A DNA stretch of 64,000 nucleotides from Acestrorhynchus altus (taxonomy: Eukaryota > Chordata > Actinopteri > Characiformes > Acestrorhynchidae): NCBI GenBank assembly GCA_034509495.1, contig CM067507.1:7573275-7637274 (forward strand). The letters are read 5' to 3'. A program made the position numbers and the translations under genes. This document shows, piece by piece, positions 46,281-58,500 of the stretch. The notes under the pieces are model-generated. The model was not told where the DNA came from. It worked only from the letters and a program-made list of their open reading frames with translations, and did no database searches. The first letter of the stretch is position 1. Every line of letters begins with the position of its first letter.

Positions 46281-46990
46281 GTTTACATTTACATTTATGT
46301 TATTTAGCAGACGCCATTATCCAAAGCAACTTACAAAAGTGCTTTGCTGTTCACTCAGAAAATATCCAGACATTCCTCGTGCTTAGATCCTGTCAAAAGC
46401 AAATGTAAGATTGGGGACTAACAAGATTCCGAACAAGTCTTTATGAAGTTAAATACTCTAAACAGATGGGTCTTCAGTCTGAATTTGAACACAGTGAGGG
46501 ACTCAGCTGTTTGGACCCCCAGGAGAAGTGCCAGAATTGAAAAGAGTCTGGATACATATCCTGTCCTGTCATTTGAGGGATAGTGGGTCAAGCTGAGCTG
46601 TACTTGAAGCTCAAAGGGCACTTTGTACACCATGAATTTTGACCATTGCCATCATGTACGGAGGTGCTGGTCCATTTTTGGCTTTGTAGGGCAGCATCAA
46701 GTTTTGAATCTGATGTGGGCAGCTACAGGAAGCCAATGAAGGGAACACAGCAGAGGAGTTACATGACTCAATTTGGGAACATTGAAGATAAGCCACACCG
46801 CTGCATTCTGAGACTGAACCTGAGTGACCTCTCTAGATGGAAGGGTCGAATTCTCCTGATGTTGTAAAGGAGACATCTGCATGACCGTGTCAGGTTTGCA
46901 ACATGAGCTGAGAACATTAACTGGTTGTCTGTAACTACATCAAGGCTCCTTGGTTCTGCACATGGGGTGACCACTGAGTTTTCAAGGGAA
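46281..46990 (-). mobile_element. L2-type LINE, 3' end
   Basis: The minus strand reads as the C-terminal part of an L2 reverse-transcriptase protein across frameshifts: CRCLLYNIRRIRPFHLERSL, PKLSHVTPLLCSLHWLPVAA, RFKT, YKAKNGPAPPYMMAMVK, then RLFSILALLLG, VQTAESLTVFKFRLKTHLFR. The 3' end near 46281-46335 is the classic AAGTTGCTTTGGATAATGGC and TTAGCAGACGCC type tail followed by TGTAAATGTAAA repeats. 5'-truncated and frame-broken. Confidence 0.85.
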
Positions 46991-49030
46991 ACATTTAATA
47001 CACTACTGTCTTTTTGGGTCTATACTGATCTGACCTATTTCTACAGTCTTAATTAAAGCTAATTTCAATCGTAATTGTACAATACAAATTCAAAAGGTTT
47101 TCATTTATAAATGACTGTACAATGATCAGGTCTACTTGGCAAAATAAGATTTGTGAATATTCATCTTTAAGTGGCAAATATGATCATATTGTCATAACTC
47201 ATGATAAATATAAATGTAAATATAAAACAATTGTGCTGCAGAATGAGAAGATATGTTTGGATGTTTTTCAATTAGCAAAATCACCAATAAATCATCTGAA
47301 TGGTAAACCACATAATGTCAAAAAACAACAAAACAGCAGCAACAAAAAACTCATTGACAAAGAAAATTAGGCATTGTTAGATTGATGCAAAACTTGGCAT
47401 GCAGTTGTGTCTCAATCAAATATGTAAGCGATTACAGGTGTGGTCTAGACATTGGGTCTTGGTACAAGAGGGTATAAAATGCTCTCCCTGCTGCCCTATA
47501 AAAAGGCATTCAGAGGCTACATTTGGGTAGTGTACCTCTTAGTGTGAGATCATTGTAACATTTGTCCTTCATTAAAAAAATATTATAGCCCTGGAAGCCC
47601 AGGCCAGCTGACACCCCTGGCCTTTAATGATGAATCCAGTTTCTGTTCTGAGAGTATGGAGGATATAGTAGTGAGTAGAGTATAGAGGTCTCACAGGTAG
47701 AACTTCGATCCTTTTCCCTGCCTCAGCTGTTTGTGTGATAATCTGTGAAGCCATCACATATGAGTTATTCACCCCTACTGGTGATATGAGGGACACTAAC
47801 ATATACTGCAATATGTGAAGGACATCATGCATGCACATGTGTTGCCTCTCATGGCAGGGCTTCCTACTGTCATTTTCAGCAGAATAATGCTCACACACAT
47901 GTAGCAATAGCAAGGATTTATTGAGAAATGCACTAGTATATTACTAGTAGTAGCACTAGTAAGACATAGTCAGGTGTCTTTGGTTCTTGGCCATGCTGTG
48001 AAGAATCTCACTTTTGTCATTGACAAAAGTAAAGAAAGAAGTGTGATTTTACCTGTCAAGTAGTATTAAGGCATTATCTAGATATTTTTCTTAATGCTCC
48101 AGATATTGCCTAATGTTAAGGTCTTGTCTTTATACAACATGGTAGTGAATGATTTCAGATGCTTCATTATGCTTGTGAACTTACTGCTGTGAATCCTCAA
48201 ACCAAACAATGTCGGGATTTATAGGAATTCCATGTCTGGTAGTGTACAATGTTTGTACACTAAGCATTATGGTGCATTGTGGGACTTTTAAAATGCACTG
48301 AAATTTAGTCACTTCTTTTTCAGACACCAGTACATGATAGAACCACAAAAAAGTGCACTATATAGTGAGAACTGCCACTTAATAAGAACTGCCACTAGAC
48401 GAGGATGCAAGTGGTGGCAGTTCAAAAAGAGGCTGTGGTTGGCGTCATACGTATCAGACGATAGGGGGAGAGTGAAAATGCTAATGGGGTTGGGCATTTG
48501 GCACTTCCAAATTTGCTTATGCAAAATATAATTTATATATATATTTTTACAGGTAAATACATTTATTTGCTACAGAGCAGCATAAAATATTGAAACACTG
48601 CAGTCATATTTATATGCATTTAAACTCCAAAAGATGTGAAAAAAAGACAGGAGCACAGCACACTAACAAAACAAAACCAACAAGGGCAGACAGACAAATT
48701 ACCTTAACTATAGAGACAAGACTAGAAACACATGGGAATGATTACAATCGGGCACAGACACAGGTGGCAACAGAGGCGGGGCTAGGGTGGAGACAAGACA
48801 AAATGGAGACAATACAAAATAGGGACATGTGCTCGAAAGCACATGGGTAAACAAAACTAAACAAAATGATGAAAGGAAGGGACAGAAAGGGGAGCCAAAC
48901 ATGACAGAATTGTGACACATATTTATTTGCTTTTCAATGAGCAACAACTTTCAATTTAAAAACAATTAAAACTTTTTTGGTATTTTAAACTGGTTGTATT
49001 TTAGTTATTCACCAGCACAGTCTAAACCAG
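46991..49030. other. Gene-free stretch
   Basis: About 2 kb. A palindrome of ACTAGTA units at about 47930-47965 (ACTAGTATATTACTAGTAGT) and the purine-rich dispersed repeat at 48640-48920 are the only structures noted. Confidence 0.45.
48640..48920. repeat. Purine-rich dispersed repeat segment (unclassified)
   Basis: AAACACATGGGAATGATTAC, CACAGGTGGCAACAGAGGCG and GGGGAGCCAAACATGACAGA form typical fish repeat text that I associate with LTR-element flanks. No terminal repeats or proteins are seen. Confidence 0.35.
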
Positions 49031-49125
49031 AGGTCCTGCAGGTTTCAACTCTAACCCAAATCTAACACACCCCATTCAGCCAAGAACTACTAAAGGCACT
49101 AATGAGTTGGATCAGTAATGATGCT
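49031..49125. mobile_element. Fragment of the 35074-type short repeat
   Basis: GTCCTGCAGGTTTCAACTCT and CTAACACACCCCATTCAGCC repeat the text at 35120-35150 almost exactly. Truncated at both ends. Confidence 0.55.
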
Positions 49126-49559
49126 ACCCCCCAAAAACAGTATATGATCTCACATTCACACAGCTGCTGTAATCTGTTCCTTTTGCCAGAACGAATCCTA
49201 AATATCTTTATTAAATTAAAGCAGAAATAGTGAAATGAGTTTTATTCAAATTAAATAAAAGACTAGATACAATACCAAAATTAAAACTAAGACAATACAT
49301 TATCTGTTCTCATACAATCACTTTTTTAACAGTTCCAGAATATTTGTATGCTGTTATAATCTTTTACTAATGTCCTGCAGAGAGGGTCATTCTTCATTTT
49401 GTGCTTAAACTATGTTTTGGTTTTCTGTTGAATAACATTTTCCTACATGTAGTGAGCAAAAAAGAAATGAGAAAAACAGAGGAAGTGTAATCTGAGTGGG
49501 GGTCTCTCCTCCTTTCCGCTGACTCTTTGGCCATATTTCCCATTCTGCTCTCTCTGCAG

Positions 49560-49678
49560 TTATGAAACACTAATTGTGGACTTTAGAGTTTGGGCGCCTT
49601 CCAGAATCTGTAGTAGAACAGAGAGGAGGAGGATAAAGGTATTCAGGGATCTCACTAAACAGCACAGACAGACAGCAG
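49560..49678 (+). other. Probable noncoding first exon of the UGT gene
   Basis: The text ends ACAGACAGACAGCAG|GTAAGC with a consensus donor at 49679. It precedes a strong acceptor CCCCTTAG|GAAGAGTC at 51919, eight bases before the UGT start codon. Joining the two gives a 5' UTR with a 2.24 kb intron, a layout often seen in fish UGTs. The exon's left edge is arbitrary, and transcript data would be needed to confirm it. Confidence 0.45.
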
Positions 49679-49689
49679 GTAAGCTTACT

Positions 49690-50067
49690 CTTCCATTTCT
49701 CACACTAAAATACACACCATGTCTGTGTAATTGTTTGATATAGGAATGAGGCAAACAAGTCTTCAGTCTCTGTGGAAAAAGGAATTTCCCTTCGCTGAGG
49801 CACTAAAGGAATGTGTTCCTTTACTAATACTTCTCTACTGCTTATAGGACTGGTGTTTACCACAGGAGGCAGGTCTGTCAAGCAGGGAATTATATGTGGG
49901 CAGGAATGTTGTTGTCTGTAGCTCCTCTGGTTCAGCACTCTGACGATGATGTGAAGCAGATCCAGGTTTCTGTTATGTCTAATGCTTTACTAGGCTTCTG
50001 TTGTAACAGATTTCTGTTTGCGACTGTGGTGTAGATGGAAGTGAAATCCCTGTAGTTCTGACTTGTA

Positions 50068-50139
<72 letters not shown>

Positions 50140-51460
50140 AAACCTTAGCAAACATGCTCTCCCTCCCCCTTTCCCAACTTCCTGGTCTCTTTATTGTTAA
50201 AGAAAAGGGTTTGTGGGCACTGTTCTCTCATACACCCATGTTTACAGACTTTGCAGTGCTTCTTGCCAGAGAGCTGGATTATGTGACTACATGCTCAGCA
50301 AATCCAAAGTAAAAAGTAACCAGATAGAATTCCAGGCTCAGAGCCAGGAATTCTGGCAGTTGAAGGTGTTTAGTTAAACAATCACTTCATAAGCTAAATG
50401 TTTAACAAGTGTCTTCAGATTACAGAATACTAACCGTTTTCCCCAATATCCGTGATATTACTTCAGCTATTGTTAACATTAGTGTCATGTTCATGTTCCT
50501 GTTTTTGTTACTTTTTCTTTCCAGTAGATGAACATGAGTACATGAGCTCTGACTTGATTGGCTGCTGTGTATTGTTCCTTGTTTAAAAAGCAGGATGAAA
50601 CATTCCTTATAACTTCAGCATGAAAAAACATGGGATATTAATTGTTTCTGTGGAAATCTATTAAAAATGTAATGTTCAGACAATATACAGCTTATGTATT
50701 CAAATGATGTAGAAAAATAAAAAGAGAAAACTGATAAGTGGCCATATATAAATTAATTGATTTATACAAAACATTGAACCCAAAATTGTTTATACCTTAG
50801 TTTCCAGCTGTCTGATCTCAGCACAGCACCTTCGTTATTAGCAATAGATTGAATATTTTGTATTGTATGAACAAATATTGAGTGAAACAATTATGCAAGA
50901 TTAACATTTAACTTTGAGATATGTAGAGCACTGTGGTTACCATCCATCTGTAAACCCCCACATGTACCTTTAGAGACCCTTATTTTACAGTGGTACAATA
51001 AAGGTCTCTAAAGCTGCAAGCCAGCTTTGCAGAAGACTTTCTTATCACACCTTTTTTTGGACAGCATGCAGCGCTGTTGTGTAACAGTTGTGCATGCCGA
51101 GACGATTAAGACAGACAAGGGAGGTGGATGTGCGTGCAGGGGTTTTAAATTTAATGACAAAGAAAATGGGATACAAAACACATCTGTTGATGGACATAAA
51201 CTATGGAACACATGGAAATATAAAAATAACCAACACAATCATAGAATAAAACAACAACAACTACAACAACAGACTACAACAAAGGGCTGTCAAAGACAGA
51301 CCGAAACAGAGGGTCTTACATAATAAAAAACATTAGACACATCTGGAACTGGATAATGAATGGGCTGGGTAAGAAGTGAGGCACAGTGACATTGTCAATT
51401 GTGGTTTCCCACTGTCTCAAATGTTTGTTCTATTGTTCTTTTTAAGGTTTTCTTTTATCT

Positions 51461-51461
<1 letters not shown>
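49690..51461. other. Predicted UGT 5' intron, mostly unannotated
   Basis: Contains (CA)n at 50070-50133 and the purine-rich repeat at 51150-51400. No coding sequence recognised. Confidence 0.4.
50070..50133. repeat. (CA)n microsatellite, 64 bp
   Basis: Uninterrupted CA dinucleotides. Confidence 0.98.
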
Positions 51462-51508
<47 letters not shown>

Positions 51509-51596
51509 GTTAGTATTATATAATTATTATATAATAATACAGTTATATAACATAATTATACAATAATAATAATAATAATAATAATAATTATTATTA
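51462..51596. repeat. (AAT)n trinucleotide arrays
   Basis: AAT units at 51462-51509 and 51558-51596, separated by an AT-rich spacer that can pair with the ends (TTATTATTATC follows). Confidence 0.95.
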
Positions 51597-51599
51597 TCA

Positions 51600-51800
51600 T
51601 TATTCCACCATTTAGTACAATAACTAGCAGCATCTCACCAACCACCTAGCATAATCATTACTCCCTAGCAACCATTTAGCCACATCTTAGCAAGTATCTA
51701 GTAAAACCTATGCAATATCAACACACATACACCTGTACACTTCTAGACTGTACACTTCTAGCTGTACCAAAGCAACACCTAAGCGCCCAACACCACTAAC
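51600..51800. repeat. Degenerate CTAGCAACCA minisatellite
   Basis: AACTAGCAGCATCTCACCAA, CCCTAGCAACCATTTAGCCA and TTAGCAAGTATCTAG repeat the vocabulary of the array at 33360-33740. It lies just upstream of the UGT coding exon. Confidence 0.65.
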
Positions 51801-51926
51801 ACAGTAACACTGCTAACCTACAATCACACCCCCTTTTTTTTACAGAAACAGTATTATCTAGTTTATGATGTTGACCTTTTAACATGTGTGTTTGTGTTTT
51901 TTGATTCTTTCCCCTTAGGAAGAGTC

Positions 51927-53534
51927 ATGGGTGGCCTGAAAGATCTGTGCTGTCTGTTCTTGGGCTCCACACTCTTGTTTGTCTTTTGCCCGCCGGCTGC
52001 TATAGCTGGTAAGATCCTTGTGTTTCCTGTGGATGGAAGCCACTGGATCAACATGAAACTCATAATTGATGGGCTCCATGCCAGAGGTCATGAGGTCACT
52101 GTAGTACGCACAGCCACCAGCTGGTACATAAAGGAAGAGTCGCCACAGTACAAGTCCATCACAGTGACTCTTCCAAAGGGTGTAATTATTGAGGATCAAG
52201 ACTTCTTTGTGTCCTTTCTGAGTAAAATGCTACACATACAACGGGAAGGAGGGACTCCTCTTGCATTCATGAAGTTCTACTGGGAGATGTTGTCCACGCT
52301 AGGGGATATTCACAGGCAGGCAAGCCAGCTGGTGGTGGAGATGTTTGAAAACCACACACTTATGGAAGAGCTTCGAGCCACACACTATGACTTAGCCCTT
52401 ATTGACCCTGGCACTCCTGCAGGGGTGCTGGTGGCTCATAAATTAGGATTACCAATTGTGTTCAACGTACGATGGATCACTAGTGGTGAAGGGCACTTTG
52501 TTGTTGCTCCTTCTCCCATTTCATATGTCCCTACATCAGGATGTGCCGTCTCAAACCACATGACATTTGGTGAAAGGATCAAGAATGCGCTCCACTACAT
52601 CCTCAATATGTGCATTGACCGTTTAATTGTAAATCCACCCTACAATGCGCTAATGACACGTTACTTTGGGCCTGATGCCAACTTCTACCACCTCCTCCAG
52701 AGCACAGATCTCTGGCTGATGAGAGTAGATTTTATTTTTGAGTTTCCCCGACCAACCATGCCCAACATTGTGTACATTGGAGGGTTCCAGTGTAAACCAG
52801 CCAAACCAATACCAGCAGAGCTCCAGGAGTTTGTGGAAGAATCAGGAGAGCACGGAATCATAGTCATGTCATTAGGCACGCTTGTGAAAGGTCTTCCCAT
52901 AGATATCACGTCTGAGATTGCTGCCGCATTTGCTCAACTACCCCAGAGGATAATCTGGAGGCATCTAGGTGAGCGACCTAATAATTTGGGCAACAACACT
53001 TTGTTGGTTAAATGGCTGCCTCAGAATGACTTGCTGGGTCACCACAAAACCCGCCTATTTGTCGCTCATGGTGGAACCAATGGTGTTTATGAGGCTATCT
53101 ATCATGGCGTTCCAGTGTTGGGTCTTCCATTACTGTTTGACCAGTTTGAGAACTTACTGCGTCTTGAAGTACGAGGGGCAGCCAAAGCTCTTGATGTCAC
53201 TAAACTGAACAGCCAGGACTTCCTCAAAGCATTACAAGAAGTCCTACATCAGCCATCATACAGGGACAACATGCAAAGACTGTCTAGACTGCATCGTGAC
53301 AAGCCTATGCATCCTTTAGACAGTGCTATATACTGGATAGAGTTTGTAATGCGCCATAAAGGGGCTGCACACTTGCGCACAGACTCTTATAAAATGCCCT
53401 GGTACTCCTATCACTCCCTAGATGTAGTGGGGCTTCTTCTCACTGTCATGTTGGCACTGTTTGGTGCTGTAATATTAATTGTCCGTTTCTTGTGCCTTCG
53501 AATTTGCAGAGGACAAAAATCTAAATTAGAATGA
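51927..53534 (+). CDS. ugt5: UDP-glucuronosyltransferase, fish UGT5 type, single coding exon
   Basis: 535 aa, normal for the family. UGTs transfer glucuronic acid (or another sugar) from a UDP-sugar to small lipophilic molecules on the ER lumenal face. Residues 1-27 are a cleavable signal. His39 in FPVDGSHW is the expected catalytic base, and an Asp in HYDLALID (155 or 160) its partner. The UGT signature runs from WLPQNDLLGH (363) through FVAHGGTNGVYEAIYHGVPV to LFDQFEN (409), which binds the UDP-sugar. One membrane span is at about 498-520, with a short cytosolic tail ending KSKLE, a KxKxx-type ER-retrieval signal. NHT (142) and NNT (356) are possible glycosylation sites. The whole protein in one exon, with the HLRTDSYKMPWYSYHSLDV ending, points to UGT5 rather than UGT1 or UGT2. 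The start is ATG 51927. The open frame extends 13 codons upstream, but without an ATG and across the acceptor at 51918/51919. Exact paralogue is unknown. Confidence 0.95.
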   Translation: MGGLKDLCCLFLGSTLLFVFCPPAAIAGKILVFPVDGSHWINMKLIIDGLHARGHEVTVVRTATSWYIKEESPQYKSITVTLPKGVIIEDQDFFVSFLSKMLHIQREGGTPLAFMKFYWEMLSTLGDIHRQASQLVVEMFENHTLMEELRATHYDLALIDPGTPAGVLVAHKLGLPIVFNVRWITSGEGHFVVAPSPISYVPTSGCAVSNHMTFGERIKNALHYILNMCIDRLIVNPPYNALMTRYFGPDANFYHLLQSTDLWLMRVDFIFEFPRPTMPNIVYIGGFQCKPAKPIPAELQEFVEESGEHGIIVMSLGTLVKGLPIDITSEIAAAFAQLPQRIIWRHLGERPNNLGNNTLLVKWLPQNDLLGHHKTRLFVAHGGTNGVYEAIYHGVPVLGLPLLFDQFENLLRLEVRGAAKALDVTKLNSQDFLKALQEVLHQPSYRDNMQRLSRLHRDKPMHPLDSAIYWIEFVMRHKGAAHLRTDSYKMPWYSYHSLDVVGLLLTVMLALFGAVILIVRFLCLRICRGQKSKLE

Positions 53535-53557
53535 TTATGACTTGAGGAAGAAGGACC

Positions 53558-53567
53558 AATAAATAAA
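53558..53567 (+). terminator. UGT polyadenylation signals
   Basis: Two overlapping AATAAA hexamers (53558-53563 and 53562-53567) lie 24-33 bp after the UGT stop codon. This would give an unusually short 3' UTR, so later signals may be used instead. Confidence 0.55.
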
Positions 53568-53865
53568 CACTTTAGTCATTTTTTATTAGTTTGTTCAAAC
53601 AATGAACATGTGAGTATGTAATCAAGTTCTCATCATGAATTCACTTGAATTCAGCTTTTGTGTCTGTTTTGCATACTGTCACTTCATGACACAGGTAAAC
53701 TGATACTGCACTGTTTAAGCCCAGGAATCTGCCACTGTGAAGCCTGCAACCGACCTTTGCTACTCTTCCATGTCTACTGTACAAATATTAATGATGGGTT
53801 GTATTTTGTTGTATTTGCTTTCATTAAATTTCTACCATAAACCTCGGACCATCTACTAAAGTAAT

Positions 53866-53990
53866 GTTTCTCAAACCTAGTCCTGGAGGGACCCCTTCCC
53901 TGCACATTTTAGATTTAACACACCCCATGCAAATCTGGGGAAAGCTCTAAAATATGCAGTGTAGGGGTGCCTCCAGGACCAGGGTTGAGA
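53866..53990. mobile_element. Palindromic hAT-type MITE, eroded
   Basis: TTTCTCAAACCTAGTCCTGG at the left and CCAGGACCAGGGTTGAGAAA at the right are inverted copies, with GATTTAACACACCCCATGC between. Same family as 55379. No target duplication is left. Confidence 0.65.
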
Positions 53991-55370
53991 AAGTTGAATG
54001 AATGTTATGTAAGGAACAAAACGTAGTTCCACCAGGATCTGCTACAATAAAACAGATGCAGACCATTACATATTTAGACAATAAATGAAGTCTACAAAAC
54101 ACATAACTGTACAACACTATACCACAACATATACACAACACTATAAAGTCATGTGCCTTACTCTTTGTACAGTGACAATTTTTGTATTTGAAATAAAAAA
54201 GTGGCTGTTGATCACGAGACTGTTGCTCATCTTACAAGTCATTGAGTGATATGATAAGCCCAACCAATACATTCTGATTCTGTATGTGTGGGGCATCCAG
54301 AGGGTATTCCTGGCTTGTACCCACTGATTCTGGGTAGCCTCAATATATAAAAAACATGTTTACGTTAGTGCTTGGCTGCTGTGGAGCAATGTTAAAGCCC
54401 CCCCTTGTGTCCATTTCACCACTCTACATGCAGATGTCAGTGGATGAAATGAAACATCTCTGCACATAATGTTTCCTGAGAGTAAGTAATATTTCAATTC
54501 CTAGATTTCAAAACTCAATATAATATTTATTTGTTCTCTTGGAAACAAAGATGCTGCTCTAAGTCCACTGAAACTTTATTTTTCAATCATAAGTTTTTTT
54601 TATAGAAATTTGTTTTGATTCCTTGTGGACATTCATTTAGTTTAGTTTTAGTCAATTTGCAAAAGAAAAGCATTATTCTTCGTTATGGGAACATTTTGGC
54701 ACAGTGTCTCTCAGTAATTAATATGAACACAGATAAAATGTATAAAATGATAAACAAAATATAATAAATTAATTTAATAAACAAACAACATATCCCCTCA
54801 CACATTTATACCAATACATTTATTCAAATATAAAATATACAAGTGATAAATAAATATCACTTTACTTAAAATCACATTCACTTTAGCATTTCCTGACCAG
54901 TGTAACAAGTTACACAGGCTCTGTGTAAGCTCTGCTAAATCTCAGCTTTAGCCTGGTGGGGACCAGATTTGTCCAAATGCATGTGTTGCTACAGTAACTA
55001 AGTTGAGCTTACGTTTAGCCTTTTTTCCTGGAACTGAAATTGAAAAAAATGAACCAGACTTGATTTAAAAAGCCCAATTTATTGCGTTAGCTGGCTTTGT
55101 GGAAAACCACAAATTCATAACAAAGGGACAAGGCATCTATGCTCAACTCAAAAGCTTAAAATTGCAGCAGAAACAACTGGGAGAACACCCTCTGAGAATG
55201 CCACACCATCCTTCAAAACATTATCCTATCACAACTGAATGTTTGCATTTCTAAAGAAAGTCTATCAAACGGCAGATGCTATTTGGACCCTGGTGTAACC
55301 ATCAGTGTATTCCATTTGCGTAATAGTGTAAACAGCAATTCATACTATTTACACCCAGCAGTAAATAACA
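53991..55370. other. Gene-free stretch
   Basis: About 1.4 kb of AT-rich DNA downstream of the UGT gene. No second UGT copy, which often occurs in tandem in fish, is seen here or elsewhere in the window. Confidence 0.5.
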
Positions 55371-55378
55371 GTTTATAC

Positions 55379-55550
55379 CAGTGTTTCTCAACCCTGGTCC
55401 TGGAGGCACCTCTACCCCTTAGAGGCTTCACTACTCCCAACACACCTGATTCAACTAATTAGCTCCTTAACAAGTGCTTTCAGAGCTGCAGGGGGTGTTT
55501 TTAATCTAAAGTGTGCAGGACAGGGGTGCATTCAGGACCAGGAAACACTG
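55379..55550. mobile_element. hAT-type MITE with perfect 8-bp target duplication
   Basis: Begins CAGTGTTTCTCAACCCTGG and ends CCAGGAAACACTG. It is 172 bp with no coding capacity, flanked by GTTTATAC on both sides (55371-55378 and 55551-55558). The 8-bp duplication and CAGTG tips support the hAT superfamily. It anchors the classification of the similar elements at 4154, 12824 and 53866. Confidence 0.9.
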
Positions 55551-55558
55551 GTTTATAC

Positions 55559-58500
55559 TGTGTACACTCTGGTGGGAAAGTAGCAGTATATACAATTCTT
55601 CAACCAGCTATAAACTGTATAACAGTTTATACTATTTATACCAAGGTGTGAAATAGAAATGTTTACTTTTTACATCATATGTGACACAGTAATGTTTGTT
55701 ATTTACATCATAGTCTTAACAGAAATATGTATCCTTGTGCAACTGTCAAAAGATTAGACTCACCTTGTTTATGTAGAGCTTCCATAACTTGTCATTTTTG
55801 TGTTATTGATTTGCTTTCCATTAGCTTCAGTATTCTGCTGCAGACCCACAGTACAGTACTCTCAGCCCCCTCAGTGTCAGAGCTGATCTCCCAGTCCCAT
55901 ACTATCCGCCCAACACTATCAGCCCAATACTATCAATAGAATATAAGTACGTCTCCAGTGGTCCATCTCAGAACTGCAGTAACACTTTCCAAAAATAATG
56001 AGAGAATTGTAATTACATCTTTAGTACCAAAGTGAACACGATGAACAACGGTTTTGCACAAAGAGGAAATCATTTTTATAACAGCATAAATAAAACAATG
56101 AAAAGGACATAGTACGTCTTTAGCTTGCTGATATATATTTTTGGTTTGTTTACAATACAATACAAAAATCCAACGTTTGTACAAGATCAGATGAGTATTT
56201 CAGATTTGTTTTCAGATGTGTTCAGTGGAACTCATATCATTAAGAAAAACAAACAAACAAAAAAAATACATAAACTACAAGCAAAAAAAGAATGAAACTT
56301 TCTCATTATAGTTATCTAACAAAGACCTCAGCCTTTTAAAATGTAAATGGATTATTTCATAGTCATCTATCTTATTTTTGGGGGTTTCTGGAACATTACA
56401 CAGGAAAGGGATTTTTGGGCCTGACATCTAGGGACTGATAACAAAATGTTTACAGTGAGGTTCTGACAGTGAGGGCCAAGACAGTGACTGTCTGACAGTA
56501 AGGGGCTGAAAGCGAAGGCCTTGTCGAACACATTATTGAAAATAAATTAACATTTATTTCCAGTGCAGATTTAATAATTTTGCTGATTTGGAATATGCTG
56601 AATAAGTAACATTTTTAGTCCTATTTGCATGTTTTAACTACCCGATACATAACTGCATTTTAATTTCTACTCTATAAAAATCTGTATTGTGCTTCCATGA
56701 AGATCACCAACATACACCTTTACACCTATGCTGCTAATTATTGTGGTTCTGTATTACTGATTTCCATCACCATGACCCACCTTTATCACTAGAGCCATGA
56801 AGGATGCTCTTGCACTTGAGCTCCTCCTGTCCCTTATACCTGTGACATCATGGAAATTTGAAGAAGTGTGGGCCAGGCTTTCTGAATAAAGGCTTTATGA
56901 ATTAGCATCTTACACTCATGTCTTCAGTGTTGTGTTCTTAAGGCTTTAATGCTGACCATATGGACAGATTAATCTATTTATGTTTCTGAAGAATTTATGC
57001 TGATTGGTTCTATTTAATGTTGAAAACTTCATAACCATTTTTGTTTCATGTATTTTCTATGACAGCTAAATGCCACTTTCCATTTTACTGAATGTTGTCA
57101 TTAATTTCACAGGTATATGATCCATATTATATTCAAATGCTGATTGTCCATTTAACCCTGTTATTATTTTCAATCCTGTCATGCTGAGTTCAACCCTGTT
57201 ATTTGATAGGTTTTTAGTAATAGTTTGGGGAAAAGAAGAAATATAAGGTTAATGTTTCTTAAACAGTATGGACAAATACAGTACAATAAATAAAAAAAAA
57301 TCCTAATTTAATGCATATTTTTGCATAAAATATCAAAGCAGATGTTAAGTAAAGTTTCCATAACCTGCTTTAGCAGTCACATTGTGAGTATTTTAAAGCA
57401 GAAAAATCTACACAGAAGAATTTACTTGAAAATCTTTTCAAATCATAGTCACACAGGGTCCACATTGTCTGTGGTTGCATTGAACATATAACAAAAGCTT
57501 TCAGTGGGAAAGAAAAGCCTAATAATCATTGGGATTTCATGTCTAAGATATAGTTTCTCAAAGGCTGAGAATGTCCACTAATCCACTTACAGATTAAATG
57601 ATCAGAAATCTGTGTTAATGATACATAACATGTTCTGAAATACATGTTTTAAAAATAGCTGATATTTACTAATATTTTCAATAATATCAGTGCAACCCTA
57701 AACCATTCATGGTTTTAATAAACTATCACATACCATCAGACAGTGACTGTATGTGAATTGATCATTCACATTTGATCAAATTGAATTTTATTTTTCCACA
57801 GAAAATACTTCCCCCTTGAGGTTACTGTGTGTGTGTGCAGTATTATGATTTGGTTTCTTCTTAGCTTGCTGACAATCAACTTGTTTCTTCATGCTCTGCT
57901 GGAAAAGCTGGTATTAGATTCACGGTCAGGCCAAACCTGATCAACGGATTTTAGGCAGTTGGAGGAGATGGTTTGTTATTCAAACCTAATGTGTTTTTAC
58001 ATCTAACCATGACTTTATTATCTGCAGTGACATTGATTAAATGAGCCCTAAGAGGGATTATGTGAACACAAGTGTTGACTTTGGCATTAGGTCATAACAC
58101 ATTAAGAATAACAAAAATGAAGACATCATAACCAAAGGGTTATGGTCAAGTTAGGTAATTAATTTCAAGGTTTATGTAAGTTGTGTTCTCATTTTTAGAA
58201 AGGTTTTGTCTGTCTAGGTGATTAAGTAACATACTCAGGCACTAAAGCTGAGAAGTTCATTGTAGCTCAAAATTACTCTTCATGTTGTCCCATCCTTCTC
58301 TTGTGCTGCAACCAGCCAAAGGCAGTATCTCGGTCTGAGCCAACATGTTGGACTTGGGCCAACTCCATTTAGACTTGGGTATTTGACATTCACTCAGACT
58401 CAGCATGACCTATATGGGCTGAGTTTGGTTTCTAGTACTCCAGCAAATTGAACATTGATCTTTAGTGTTATTTTATAGCCTTTTCTATTTTTTCTATTTC

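Noticed and set aside
47930..47965. ACTAGTA palindrome cluster as a regulatory site
   Set aside because: It is short and AT-rich, with no gene nearby. Chance is a sufficient explanation.
51888..51926. Upstream extension of the UGT frame
   Set aside because: It starts with GTG, contains a splice acceptor, and the signal peptide begins at ATG 51927.
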